NCBI RefSeq assembly: GCF_903915725.1
Contig: NZ_CAIWTY010000077.1
Span: 26,234-90,233, forward strand
Source of the DNA: an uncultured Rhodopila sp.
GTDB lineage: Bacteria; Pseudomonadota; Alphaproteobacteria; Acetobacterales; Acetobacteraceae
Direction of reading: 5' to 3'
Length of the DNA stretch: 64,000 nucleotides
Positions 18,348-27,066 of this stretch are shown piece after piece. Position 1 is the stretch's first letter. Each line of letters starts with the position of its first letter. The position numbers and the translations under genes were made by a program. The notes below the pieces were generated by a model. The model saw nothing but the letters and a program-made list of their open reading frames with translations. It had not been told where the DNA came from and did not search any database.

Positions 18348-19771
18348 TGAAGACCCTGTTCCTGCACCCGCCCTCATTCGATGGCTTCGACGGAGGTGCG
18401 GGGTCCCGCTACCAGGCCAGGCGCGAGATCAAGTCGTTCTGGTTTCCCACCTGGCTGGCGCAGCCGGCCGCGCTGGTGCCGGGCAGCAAGCTGATCGACG
18501 CGCCGCCGGCGCGCATCAGCCTGGAGACAGTGGTGGCTCAGGCGAAGGATTTCGAGCTGTGCGTGATGCACACCTCGACCCCGTCCTTCGCGTCGGACGT
18601 CAAGGTCGCCGAAGCGCTCAAAGCCGCCAATCCGTCCCTGAAGATCGGCTTTGTCGGCGCCAAGGTGGCGGTGCAGCCGGAGGAAAGCCTGACTCAGGGC
18701 GCGGTGATCGACTTCGTGGCGCGCAACGAATTCGACTTCACCATTAAGGAAATCGCCGAGGGGCGCGACTGGGCGCAGGTGGACGGGATTTCCTACCGGG
18801 CCAGTGCAGGCGTGATCATTCACAACAAGGATCGCGCGACGCTGGAGGACATGGACTCGCTGCCGTTCGTGACCGATGTCTACAAGCGCGACTTGCGCAT
18901 CGAGGACTACTTCATCGGCTACCTGCTGCATCCGTATATCTCTTTGTATACCGGGCGCGGCTGCAAGTCGCATTGCACCTTCTGTCTGTGGCCGCAGACC
19001 GTAGGCGGCCACCGCTACCGCGTGCGCTCGCCCGAGCACGTCGCAGCGGAAATCCGCCACGCCAAGGCGATGTTCCCGCAGGTGAAGGAATTCTTTTTCG
19101 ACGACGACACCTTCACCGACAACCTTCCCCGCGCCGAGGCGATCGCGCGTGAACTTGGCAAGATGGGTGTGACGTGGTCGTGCAACGCCAAGGCGAACGT
19201 GCCGCGTGAGACGCTGAAGGTGCTGAAGGATAACGGGCTGCGGCTGCTGCTGGTGGGATACGAAAGCGGCAACCAGCAGATCCTGCACAATATCAAGAAG
19301 GGCATGCGGATCGAGGTCGCCCGGCAGTTCACCAGCGACTGCCACGAGTTGGGGATCAAGATCCACGGCACGTTCATTCTCGGGCTGCCGGGTGAGACTC
19401 GGGAGACGATTGAGGAAACCATCCGCTTCGCCACCGACATCAACCCGCACACCATCCAGGTTTCTCTTGCGGCGCCGTATCCGGGCACGTTCCTGTACAA
19501 GCAGGCTGTGGAGAACGGCTGGCTCGACGCCGAACACGCGGAATTGGTGGATGACAGCGGCGTGCAGATCGCTCCGCTGCACTATCCGCATCTGTCGCAC
19601 ACGGAGATTTTCGACAACGTGGAGACGTTCTACAAGCGCTTCTACTTCCGAGCGCCGAAGATCGCCGCGATCGTGAATGAAATGGTGCGCAGTCCGCAGA
19701 TGATGAAGCGGCGGCTGCGGGAGGGTGTGGAGTTCTTCCAGTTCCTGAAGGAGCGTCACAAGGCGGCCTGA
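18344..19771 (+). CDS. hpnJ: HpnJ, B12-type radical SAM enzyme for hopanoid cyclitol ether formation
   Basis: 475 residues. The N-terminal portion (about 1-180) is a cobalamin-binding-like domain and the radical-SAM motif is GRGCKSHCTFC (Cys207, Cys211, Cys214). FFDDDTFTDN, GTFILGLPGET and QVSLAAPYPGT match HpnJ. HpnJ contracts the hopanoid-bound glucosamine ring to the five-membered cyclitol of BHT cyclitol ether. HpnK, which deacetylates the GlcNAc beforehand, normally follows but is absent here. ATGs at 18344 and 18347 are both possible. Confidence 0.94.
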   Translation: MMKTLFLHPPSFDGFDGGAGSRYQARREIKSFWFPTWLAQPAALVPGSKLIDAPPARISLETVVAQAKDFELCVMHTSTPSFASDVKVAEALKAANPSLKIGFVGAKVAVQPEESLTQGAVIDFVARNEFDFTIKEIAEGRDWAQVDGISYRASAGVIIHNKDRATLEDMDSLPFVTDVYKRDLRIEDYFIGYLLHPYISLYTGRGCKSHCTFCLWPQTVGGHRYRVRSPEHVAAEIRHAKAMFPQVKEFFFDDDTFTDNLPRAEAIARELGKMGVTWSCNAKANVPRETLKVLKDNGLRLLLVGYESGNQQILHNIKKGMRIEVARQFTSDCHELGIKIHGTFILGLPGETRETIEETIRFATDINPHTIQVSLAAPYPGTFLYKQAVENGWLDAEHAELVDDSGVQIAPLHYPHLSHTEIFDNVETFYKRFYFRAPKIAAIVNEMVRSPQMMKRRLREGVEFFQFLKERHKAA

Positions 19772-19780
19772 CGGCCGTTT
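19764..19780 (+). terminator. Possible weak terminator at the end of hpnJ
   Basis: CGGCC-TGAC-GGCCG forms a 5-bp stem followed by TTT and includes the hpnJ stop codon. The stem is short and the T tract minimal, so function is uncertain. Confidence 0.3.
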
Positions 19781-19863
19781 CGGCATACTATCGTCTGCCC
19801 GAAAGTTATTGAAAAGTCTTGCGGTTTCGCTTAGCTTCCAGTCGTCTACACCTGGAGGCGTTT

Positions 19864-20112
19864 ATGGCTGACAGCAATACGCACTATCGCTCCGGCGGTA
19901 TCGACTATCCGGCCGCCGAAGACGCGGATTCGGGTCTACCTCGGCTGGGCGAAAGCGCATCGACGTTTGTCCATCGTTCGTCCTCGGACGCCGAAGCCGA
20001 TATGCTGCGCGAAATCGACGCCATCCAGGAACGGCTACGCGTCGGCATTCCTCAGCTTCACCGGGAAATGGACGCGTTGCTCGCACGGGTACGCACGCCG
20101 GGCACTTTGTAA
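19864..20112 (+). CDS. Small hypothetical protein (82 aa)
   Basis: I do not recognise the family. A good ribosome-binding site (GGAGG, 7-8 nt before ATG) supports the start at 19864. The protein is acidic at the N-terminus (SGGIDYPAAEDADSG) and ends in an amphipathic helix (DMLREIDAIQERLRVGIPQLHREMDALLARV). It overlaps the next small gene by one base (TAATG), so the two form a translationally coupled pair. Confidence 0.6.
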   Translation: MADSNTHYRSGGIDYPAAEDADSGLPRLGESASTFVHRSSSDAEADMLREIDAIQERLRVGIPQLHREMDALLARVRTPGTL

Positions 20113-20456
20113 TGGGGCTTGGCGCGATCGGGTGGATTTTCACTTTCGCGCGGGACACCCAGGATCTTTACGCGCTTCAGGGCAAGCTCAAGGACGGTCT
20201 CGTCGCGTTGGATGAGCGTCTGCGCCAGGTCGAAGATCGGCTGACCCGGCTGGAGGCGGGACAGGGACACATTGTCGTCGAAGCGAAGGCTGCGGCCACG
20301 GGCGCGGCGACGCTGATCGCCTCGGCGGTGATCGCCGATGCCGTGACCCGGGTGACGCGTCTGGAGGAGGGAGTCAGGCGGCTGTCTCCAGCAACGATCC
20401 CGGTTGTCAGCGACGCGGCGCTGACAGGGGTGCTGTCTCACCAGGGCGCGCGCTGA
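20112..20456 (+). CDS. Small coiled-coil hypothetical protein (114 aa)
   Basis: Unrecognised. The protein begins with a hydrophobic segment (MGLGAIGWIFTFA), then a heptad-like helix (LDERLRQVEDRLTRLEAG), then an Ala-rich helix (EAKAAATGAATLIASAVIADAV) and a short tail. The ATG overlaps the stop of the preceding gene. The helix-Ala-rich-helix plan suggests a structural or oligomerising protein. It converges on ligD with an 8-bp gap. Confidence 0.6.
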   Translation: MGLGAIGWIFTFARDTQDLYALQGKLKDGLVALDERLRQVEDRLTRLEAGQGHIVVEAKAAATGAATLIASAVIADAVTRVTRLEEGVRRLSPATIPVVSDAALTGVLSHQGAR

Positions 20457-20464
20457 GGCAGGCG

Positions 20465-23131
20465 CTACCTCCTCCCTCTCGACTTCGGCGCTTTTGCAGT
20501 CACAATCGTCGCCTTCCCAGCCGGCCGCGCCGGCGCGTGCCGATCGGCCGCCCGCGTTCCCAAAGCGGGCAAACCCTGCCGCGAGCGGGCAAAACCCTCC
20601 CACGGATCGGCCTTCAACCGCTGCAACCGCTCCGGCACCGTCCGCAGCGTAAACGCCCGCAGGTCCAGCTTCGGCGTCACCTCGTTCCACGCCAGCGGAG
20701 TGGCCACCCCCGCCACCGGCCGCGCCCGCGGGCAGAACGACGCCACTGCCGTGGACCCCAACCCGTTCCTCAACCAATCAATCAATATCCGCCCCCGCCG
20801 ATCGGCGATTTTCACATGGGCGAGGTATTTGTCGGGATGGGCGTCGCTGGCTTGTTCCGCGAAACTCTTGCACCACGCCCGCACCGGGTCCCATGGCTGC
20901 TCCGGCATCAGTGGCACCACGACATGCAGCCCCTTGCCGCCGCTGGTGCGGCAGAAGGAAGCCAGTCCGACCGCCCTCAGCCTCTCCCGCATGTCCAGCG
21001 CCGCGGCAACGATCTCCGGCGTCTGCACGCCCTCCCCCGGGTCGAGGTCGAACACAAGCTGATCCGGATGCAGCGGATCGTCCTCCGCCGCCCCCCAGAC
21101 ATGCAGCTCGACCGCCGACATCTGCGCCATCGCGACCAGCCCCTGCAACCCGTCGATCGCCAGGAACGGCGCCTTGTCCGCGGTGCCCTCGCGAATGCCG
21201 GGGGGCAGCGTCCCGTGCCCGTGCTTCTGGAAGAAGTGCTCGCCATCGACGCCTTCGGGGCAGCGGACGATCGCCAGCGGCCGGTGCGCCAGTCCCGGCA
21301 AAGCCCACTCCGCCACCGCCTGCCAATACTCCGCCAGGTCGCGCTTGGTGATCCCCGGCCACAGCGCCCGGTCGGGGTGGGTCAGCGTCACCCCCTCGAT
21401 CGTCTCGGTCCGCGCCCGAGGCGCCTTCGCCGTCACGATCGCGCTGCTGCTTCGAGCCGCGGCGGCCCGGATCGGCTGGCGCTTCGGTGGCACGGCGATG
21501 ACCGGCCCCTTCCGCCTCGCCGAACCGGCGAAGTCCCTCGGATCGATCGTCCGCCGCTCTGCCTCCGGGTCAGCCACATCCCGCACCACCTCCTGCGCCG
21601 CCTTGTCCTCCCGCAATCCCAGGAACACGCCGTGCCGCACCCGGCCGGCGCCCGACCACGCGGTGAAGGAGAGCTCGGCGATCAGCTCCGGCCGGACCCA
21701 GTGGATCACACGCTCCAGATCGTCCCCCGCCACCATCAGTCCGCGCGGCGGCGGCCCGCCCAGCCCGTCCAGCCGGTCCCGCAGGGTTTCCAGCGTCTCG
21801 TCCGAGAAGCCGCTTCCGACGGCACCGGCGTAATGCAGGCGCCCATCAGCATCGTAGTATCCGAGATGCAGCGCCCCCAACCCGGTCCGGCTGCCCGCCG
21901 GTTCGGTCCAGCCGAGGACCAGCAGCTCCTCGCGCCCCTGGCACTTGACCTTCAGCCAGTCATGCCCGCGCCCGGAGCGATACTTGCCGTCCGCCTTCTT
22001 GCAGATGATCCCTTCCAGTTTCATCCGGCACGCGGCCTGCCGCATGCGCGCCGCGTCGCCCTCGTGATGGTCGCTGTAGCGCAGCATGCCGTGCCAGGTG
22101 TCGATCCCCTTCAGCCGCTGCTTGCGGTCGCGCAGCGCGCAGGGCCGCAGGTCCCAGCCGTCCAGGTGCAGCAGATCGAACAGATAGAACACCAGCGTCT
22201 CGTCACGACCGCCCGAGAGCGCCGCCTGCAAGGCCGGGAACGACGACACCCCGTCCTTGTCCAGCGCCACCAGCTCGCCGTCCAGCAGCGCGGAGTCCAC
22301 GTAAAGCTGCCCGACCGCCTTGGCGACGGCCGGCAGCCTGTCGGTCCAGTCGTTGCCGTTGCGCGTCAGCAGCCGGACCTTGCCGTGATCGAGCGACGCC
22401 AGGATGCGGTAGCCGTCGAACTTGATCTCGGTCAGCCACCCCTCGGCTTTCGGCGGGTCATCCGCCACCGACGCCAATTGCGGCGCCAGCTTGTGCGGCA
22501 ATTTACCACGCACCGCGCCGGGAATGCTCAGCGCCTTGGTGCGACGCTTCTTCCCGGGCGGCGGCACGGCGGCTTCCAGCGCCTCGGCATCGGCGCCGGG
22601 CTGTTCGTCCGCATCGCGCCCCTTGATCAGCAGCCAGTTGTTCTGCCGGCCGCGCTGTCCAGTTTTCGGCTTCAGCCGCACCAGCGTGAACTTGCCGTGC
22701 AGCCGCTGGCCGGACAGCACGAATTTGATCTCGCCGTCGCGCAGGCCCTCGTCCGGATCGATCAGCGCCTCCCACGTGCCGCGATCCCAGGTTTCCACCG
22801 AGCCGGCGCCGTAATGCCCGTCCGGGATCGTGCCCTGGAAGTCGGCATAATCCAGAGGGTGGTCCTCGACATGCACGGCGATTCGCTTGTCGGCCGGGTC
22901 CATCGACGGCCCTTTGCGCACCGCCCAGCTCCAGAGCACGTCGTTGTGTTCGAGACGGAAGTCCCAGTGCAGGCCGGCGCGGTGCGCCTGATGCTTCTGC
23001 ACGACGAATATCGGCGCCCCGGCCTTGCCCTTGCGAGGCCCGGGCGCGGGTTCTGATGATGCGGTGAAGTCGCGCTTGGACTGGTAGGTCTGGATCGAGG
23101 TGTCCCGTTGCGACGATGCCGCGCGCGCCAT
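20465..23131 (-). CDS. ligD: Multifunctional DNA ligase D (PE-ligase-polymerase)
   Basis: 888 residues. Order of domains: 3'-phosphoesterase (residues 40-170, HWDFRLEHNDVLWSWAVRKG and PDGHYGAG), ATP-dependent ligase with adenylation Lys237 in EIKFDGYR, and a C-terminal primase-like polymerase (FDLDPGEGV catalytic Asp pair; third Asp in ILIDWLRN). LigD repairs double-strand breaks with Ku by non-homologous end joining. No ku gene is in this window. The start at 23131 has AGGAG 9 nt upstream; the frame extends 14 residues further without support. The C-terminal tail is basic. Confidence 0.95.
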   Translation of the reverse strand: MARAASSQRDTSIQTYQSKRDFTASSEPAPGPRKGKAGAPIFVVQKHQAHRAGLHWDFRLEHNDVLWSWAVRKGPSMDPADKRIAVHVEDHPLDYADFQGTIPDGHYGAGSVETWDRGTWEALIDPDEGLRDGEIKFVLSGQRLHGKFTLVRLKPKTGQRGRQNNWLLIKGRDADEQPGADAEALEAAVPPPGKKRRTKALSIPGAVRGKLPHKLAPQLASVADDPPKAEGWLTEIKFDGYRILASLDHGKVRLLTRNGNDWTDRLPAVAKAVGQLYVDSALLDGELVALDKDGVSSFPALQAALSGGRDETLVFYLFDLLHLDGWDLRPCALRDRKQRLKGIDTWHGMLRYSDHHEGDAARMRQAACRMKLEGIICKKADGKYRSGRGHDWLKVKCQGREELLVLGWTEPAGSRTGLGALHLGYYDADGRLHYAGAVGSGFSDETLETLRDRLDGLGGPPPRGLMVAGDDLERVIHWVRPELIAELSFTAWSGAGRVRHGVFLGLREDKAAQEVVRDVADPEAERRTIDPRDFAGSARRKGPVIAVPPKRQPIRAAAARSSSAIVTAKAPRARTETIEGVTLTHPDRALWPGITKRDLAEYWQAVAEWALPGLAHRPLAIVRCPEGVDGEHFFQKHGHGTLPPGIREGTADKAPFLAIDGLQGLVAMAQMSAVELHVWGAAEDDPLHPDQLVFDLDPGEGVQTPEIVAAALDMRERLRAVGLASFCRTSGGKGLHVVVPLMPEQPWDPVRAWCKSFAEQASDAHPDKYLAHVKIADRRGRILIDWLRNGLGSTAVASFCPRARPVAGVATPLAWNEVTPKLDLRAFTLRTVPERLQRLKADPWEGFARSRQGLPALGTRAADRHAPARPAGKATIVTAKAPKSRGRR

Positions 23132-23173
23132 GGCACTCTCCTGACCTCCTCGGGAACACGGCATTTTCTGCAT

Positions 23174-23253
23174 TCGTCATGGCCCGGCTTGTCCGGGCCA
23201 CCTATTCCACCACGTGCGGCGACAGGTGGCCCGGACAAGCCGGGCCATGACGA
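23174..23253. repeat. Palindromic interspersed repeat, copy 2 (CCGGGC type)
   Basis: The two 30-bp arms are perfectly complementary, beginning TCGTCATGGCCCGGCTTGTC and ending with its reverse complement, around a 20-bp centre. Each arm also contains the smaller hairpin GGCCCGG/CCGGGCC. It lies between ligD and dusB, divergent genes. It is the most perfect copy in the window. Confidence 0.9.
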
Positions 23254-23389
23254 CGGGTGAGCGACAAGTCTGGCCCCCATCCTCCTCGCCAGACCACCCG
23301 ACCGCAACGCCACCCAACCGTCATAAGTTCCGGACCCTTCGCGTATAGCGATTGCATGGCAGAAAATGTGTCGCTAGATTGCCCAAATC

Positions 23390-24469
23390 ATGGGCAACTG
23401 TCGTTCACACATCACACCTACTGCCCTCGGATCAATCGATCTGGGACTTGGGGTCGAAATCGAGACGCCCGTCATCCTCGCCCCAATGTCGGGCGTCACC
23501 GATCTGCCCTTCCGCCGCACAGCCAAACAACTCGGCGCCGGGATGGTAGTCTCGGAAATGATCGCCTCCTGGGCGATGATCCGCGAAAACCGCAAGACCC
23601 TCGACATGGCCGAAATCGACGGCCAGGGAGGCGTCTCCGCCGTGCAACTCGCCGGCTGCGACCCGGCCGCGATGGCAGATGCCGCACGCCTCGCGGTCGA
23701 CAAGGGCGCCCACCTGATCGACATCAACTTCGGCTGCCCGGTGAAGAAAGTGGCAGTCGGGCAGGCTGCCGGCTCCGCGCTGATGCGCGACGAAACCGCC
23801 GCCGCGGCAATCCTCGAGGCGACCGTCAAGGCGGTCGCGGTCCCGGTCACCCTGAAGATGCGCATGGGCTGGGATCACACCAGCCTGAACGCCCCGCGAC
23901 TCGCCCGCATCGCGCAGGAATCCGGCATCCGCATGGTCACGGTGCACGGCCGCACCCGCCAGCAATTCTATACCGGCACCGCCGACTGGGCCTTCGTGCG
24001 CCAGGTCAAGCAAGCCGTGAATATCCCCGTCATCGTCAACGGCGACATCCTGACCGAATCCGATGCCGCCACCGCGCTCGCCCAATCCGCCGCAGACGGC
24101 ATCATGATCGGCCGGGGCTGCTACGGCCGCCCCTGGTTCCTCGCCCAGGCTGCGCATTTCCTGCGCACCGGCGTGCACCTGCCCGATCCGTCGCTGGCGG
24201 AACAGAAAGATATCCTGCTCGGCCATTACACGCTGATGCTCAGCCAGTTCGGCACTGGTCCCGGCGTCCGCCTCGCCCGCAAGCACCTATCCTGGTATTC
24301 GCGCGGCCTGCCCGGGTCCGCCGAGTTCCGCGCCACCATGAACCGCCTGCCGGACGCCGACACCGTGCTGCGCCTGATCGACAGCTTCTACGACCCGCTG
24401 ATCGCCCGCGGCGCGACCCGCGCGCACGCCGCCATCAACGACGACGCCGACTCCCGGGAGGCGGCATGA
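23390..24469 (+). CDS. dusB: tRNA-dihydrouridine synthase DusB (NifR3)
   Basis: 359 residues. FMN-dependent Dus TIM barrel: [13 protein letters not shown] at 31-43, the catalytic Cys116 in [29 protein letters not shown] and the [13 protein letters not shown] phosphate-binding region. DusB reduces uridine at specific positions of the tRNA D-arm. It is the first gene of the classical alphaproteobacterial nifR3-ntrBC-ntrYX operon, and its stop overlaps the ntrB start. Confidence 0.95.
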   Translation: MGNCRSHITPTALGSIDLGLGVEIETPVILAPMSGVTDLPFRRTAKQLGAGMVVSEMIASWAMIRENRKTLDMAEIDGQGGVSAVQLAGCDPAAMADAARLAVDKGAHLIDINFGCPVKKVAVGQAAGSALMRDETAAAAILEATVKAVAVPVTLKMRMGWDHTSLNAPRLARIAQESGIRMVTVHGRTRQQFYTGTADWAFVRQVKQAVNIPVIVNGDILTESDAATALAQSAADGIMIGRGCYGRPWFLAQAAHFLRTGVHLPDPSLAEQKDILLGHYTLMLSQFGTGPGVRLARKHLSWYSRGLPGSAEFRATMNRLPDADTVLRLIDSFYDPLIARGATRAHAAINDDADSREAA

Positions 24470-25596
24470 TCGGAGCGGTGACCCGCGCAACAAGACTGCT
24501 TTCCCGCGCCAAGGCGGGCGACGCCGCCTCGATTCTCGGCGCGCTGCCGGTCCCAGTCATGCTGCTCGATTGCGACAACCGTTTCCGCCACGTCAATCAG
24601 GCGGCGGAGCAGTTTCTCGGCACGTCGGCCGCCAGCCTGGGTCAGATGACGCTGCAAGACCTGATCCCGCTGGATAATCCGATCTTTCTGCTGATCGAGC
24701 AGGTGCGCAACACCGAAGCCACCATCTCCGACCACGACCTAGACCTCGACAGCCCGCGCCTGCAGAAGCGCGGCATCACCGTGCAGGGATCGCCGCTGCC
24801 GGACGAGCCGGGCTATGTCCTGCTGGTCATGCAGGACGCCTCCGCCGCCCGCGCGCTGGATCGCCAGTTGGCGTTCCGCGGCGCCGCCCGCAGCGTTTCC
24901 GGCATGGCGGCGATCCTGGCGCATGAGGTGAAGAACCCGCTATCCGGCATCCGCGGCGCTGCACAGCTTCTGGAGGCCAGCGTCGGCCCGGCCGACCGGG
25001 AACTGGCGGAACTGATCCGCGAGGAGGCGGACCGCATCCGCGCTTTGGTGGACCGGATGGAGGCATTCGGCGAAAAGCCGATCGCCAGGACGGCGGTGAA
25101 CATTCATCGGGTGCTGGAGCATGTAAGGAAGCTCGCGCAGACCGGTTTCGCCGCGCATGTCCGCTTCCACGAACTGTATGACCCATCCCTGCCGCCGGTC
25201 TGGGCCAACCGCGACCAACTGATCCAGGTGATCCTGAACCTGGTGAAAAACGCGGCCGAGGCGGCGTCCCAGGACGGCGCAACCCACCCCGAGATCACCC
25301 TGTCCACCGGCTTCCAGCACGGCGTGCGTGTCGCCATTCCCGGCAGCACCGCGCGCATGGATTTGCCGCTGTTCGTCGCCGTCCGCGACAACGGCTCGGG
25401 CATCCCGGACGACATCAGACCCCATCTGTTCGAGCCCTTCGTGACCTCGAAATCGACCGGCAGCGGCCTCGGGCTGTCGCTGGTCGCCAAGATCGTCGGT
25501 GACCATGGCGGCCTCATCGAGGTCGACAGCCGTCCCGGCCGCACGGAATTCCGCCTCCACCTGCCGGTGGTGACCGAGAAAGACGCCGATCAATGA
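24466..25596 (+). CDS. ntrB: Nitrogen regulation histidine kinase NtrB
   Basis: 376 residues: N-terminal PAS domain (about 22-125), HisKA with phospho-accepting His153 in [12 protein letters not shown], and an HATPase domain with N-box [10 protein letters not shown] and the G-boxes DNGSGIP and GSGLGLS. NtrB senses nitrogen status through PII and controls NtrC phosphorylation. ATGA overlaps occur at both ends (with dusB and ntrC). Confidence 0.95.
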   Translation: MIGAVTRATRLLSRAKAGDAASILGALPVPVMLLDCDNRFRHVNQAAEQFLGTSAASLGQMTLQDLIPLDNPIFLLIEQVRNTEATISDHDLDLDSPRLQKRGITVQGSPLPDEPGYVLLVMQDASAARALDRQLAFRGAARSVSGMAAILAHEVKNPLSGIRGAAQLLEASVGPADRELAELIREEADRIRALVDRMEAFGEKPIARTAVNIHRVLEHVRKLAQTGFAAHVRFHELYDPSLPPVWANRDQLIQVILNLVKNAAEAASQDGATHPEITLSTGFQHGVRVAIPGSTARMDLPLFVAVRDNGSGIPDDIRPHLFEPFVTSKSTGSGLGLSLVAKIVGDHGGLIEVDSRPGRTEFRLHLPVVTEKDADQ

Positions 25597-27050
25597 CTTT
25601 GCCCACGGTTTTGATTGCCGACGACGACCGTTCGATCCGGACGGTTCTCACTCAGGCGCTCGGGCGATCCGGCTACCAGGTGCGCAGCACCGGCAATGCC
25701 GCGACCCTGTGGCGCTGGGTGGAGGACGGGGAAGGCGACCTGGTCATCACCGACGTGGTGATGCCGGATGAAAACGGCCTGGACCTGATCCCGCGCATCA
25801 AGCGCATCCGCCCCGACCTGCGGGTAGTGGTCATGAGCGCGCAATCCACCCTGATCACCGCCGTGAAGGCCACCCAGCGCGGCGCGTTCGAATATCTGCC
25901 CAAGCCGTTCGACCTGCGCGAATTGCTGTCCGTTGTCGGCCGCGCCCTGGCCGCGCCGTCGGAGCCGGCGATCACCGTCACCGAAGCCAAGGACAGCGAG
26001 GAACGCCTGCCGCTGATCGGACGCAGCGCCTCCATGCAGGAGATCTACCGCACCATCGCACGGCTCACGACGGCTGACCTGACGGTGATGATCAATGGCG
26101 AATCGGGCACAGGCAAGGAACTGGTTGCCCGGGCGCTGCACGACTACGGGAAACGCCGCGCCGGTTCGTTCGTTGCCATCAATATGGCTGCCATCCCGCG
26201 CGAACTAATCGAAAGCGAGCTGTTCGGGCATGAGCGGGGCGCGTTCACCGGCGCCACCAACCGCACCCAAGGGCGGTTCGAGCAGGCCAACGGCGGCACT
26301 CTGTTCCTGGATGAAATCGGCGACATGCCGCCCGAGGCGCAGACAAGGCTGCTGCGCGTCCTGCAGGAAGGCGAGTTCACCAGTGTCGGCGGGCGCCAGC
26401 CAATCAAGGCCAATGTCCGCATCATCGCCGCGACCCACCGCGACCTGCGCAATGCGATCCGCCAGGGCCTGTTCCGCGAGGATCTGTTCTACCGCCTGAA
26501 CGTCGTGCCGATCCGCCTCCCGCCGTTGCGCGAACGGGCGGAGGACATCCCCTCGCTGGCCAGTCATTTTCTCGAACGCGCGCGGGAGGACGGGCTGCCC
26601 TTCAAAAGCCTCGACCAGGGGGCGATCGATCGCCTGAAGCAGCACAGTTGGCCGGGCAATGTGCGCGAACTGGAGAACCTGATGCGGCGGCTCGCGGCCC
26701 TGTGTCCGGATGAGGTGATCAGCGCCGACACGGTCGCCGTAGAACTCACGGATCCTGTCCCCATGGCCGGGCCGGCCGACGCTTCGCCGGGACCGAACGG
26801 GCCGGAGTCGCTCTCCACCGCGGTGGAACGCCACATCAAGGAGTTTCTCGCCGCGCATAACGACGGGCTGGGCATCACCGACGTCTACGACAAAATCATC
26901 GCTGAGGTGGAACGGCCGCTGATCCGGCTCACTTTGGCCGCGACGCGAGGCAACCAGATCAAGGCGGCATCGATGCTCGGGCTGAACCGGAACACCTTGC
27001 GCAAGAAGATCCGCGATCTCGAAATTCCGGTGGTTCGAGGGTTGATGTGA
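25593..27050 (+). CDS. ntrC: Nitrogen regulator NtrC (sigma-54 activator)
   Basis: 485 residues: receiver domain (phospho-acceptor Asp54 in [10 protein letters not shown]), AAA+ domain with Walker A GESGTGKE, the sigma-54-contacting GAFTGA loop at about residues 215-220, Walker B region [11 protein letters not shown], and a C-terminal Fis-type HTH ([20 protein letters not shown]). Phosphorylated NtrC activates nitrogen-scavenging promoters with RpoN. It overlaps ntrB by 4 nt. Confidence 0.96.
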   Translation: MTLPTVLIADDDRSIRTVLTQALGRSGYQVRSTGNAATLWRWVEDGEGDLVITDVVMPDENGLDLIPRIKRIRPDLRVVVMSAQSTLITAVKATQRGAFEYLPKPFDLRELLSVVGRALAAPSEPAITVTEAKDSEERLPLIGRSASMQEIYRTIARLTTADLTVMINGESGTGKELVARALHDYGKRRAGSFVAINMAAIPRELIESELFGHERGAFTGATNRTQGRFEQANGGTLFLDEIGDMPPEAQTRLLRVLQEGEFTSVGGRQPIKANVRIIAATHRDLRNAIRQGLFREDLFYRLNVVPIRLPPLRERAEDIPSLASHFLERAREDGLPFKSLDQGAIDRLKQHSWPGNVRELENLMRRLAALCPDEVISADTVAVELTDPVPMAGPADASPGPNGPESLSTAVERHIKEFLAAHNDGLGITDVYDKIIAEVERPLIRLTLAATRGNQIKAASMLGLNRNTLRKKIRDLEIPVVRGLM

Positions 27051-27066
27051 TGCTGGCAGGTCCCCG

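Noticed and set aside
20537..23056. Very long plus-strand open frame (839 codons)
   Set aside because: Antisense to ligD, Arg/Pro/His-rich, no domain. A high-GC shadow of the real gene.
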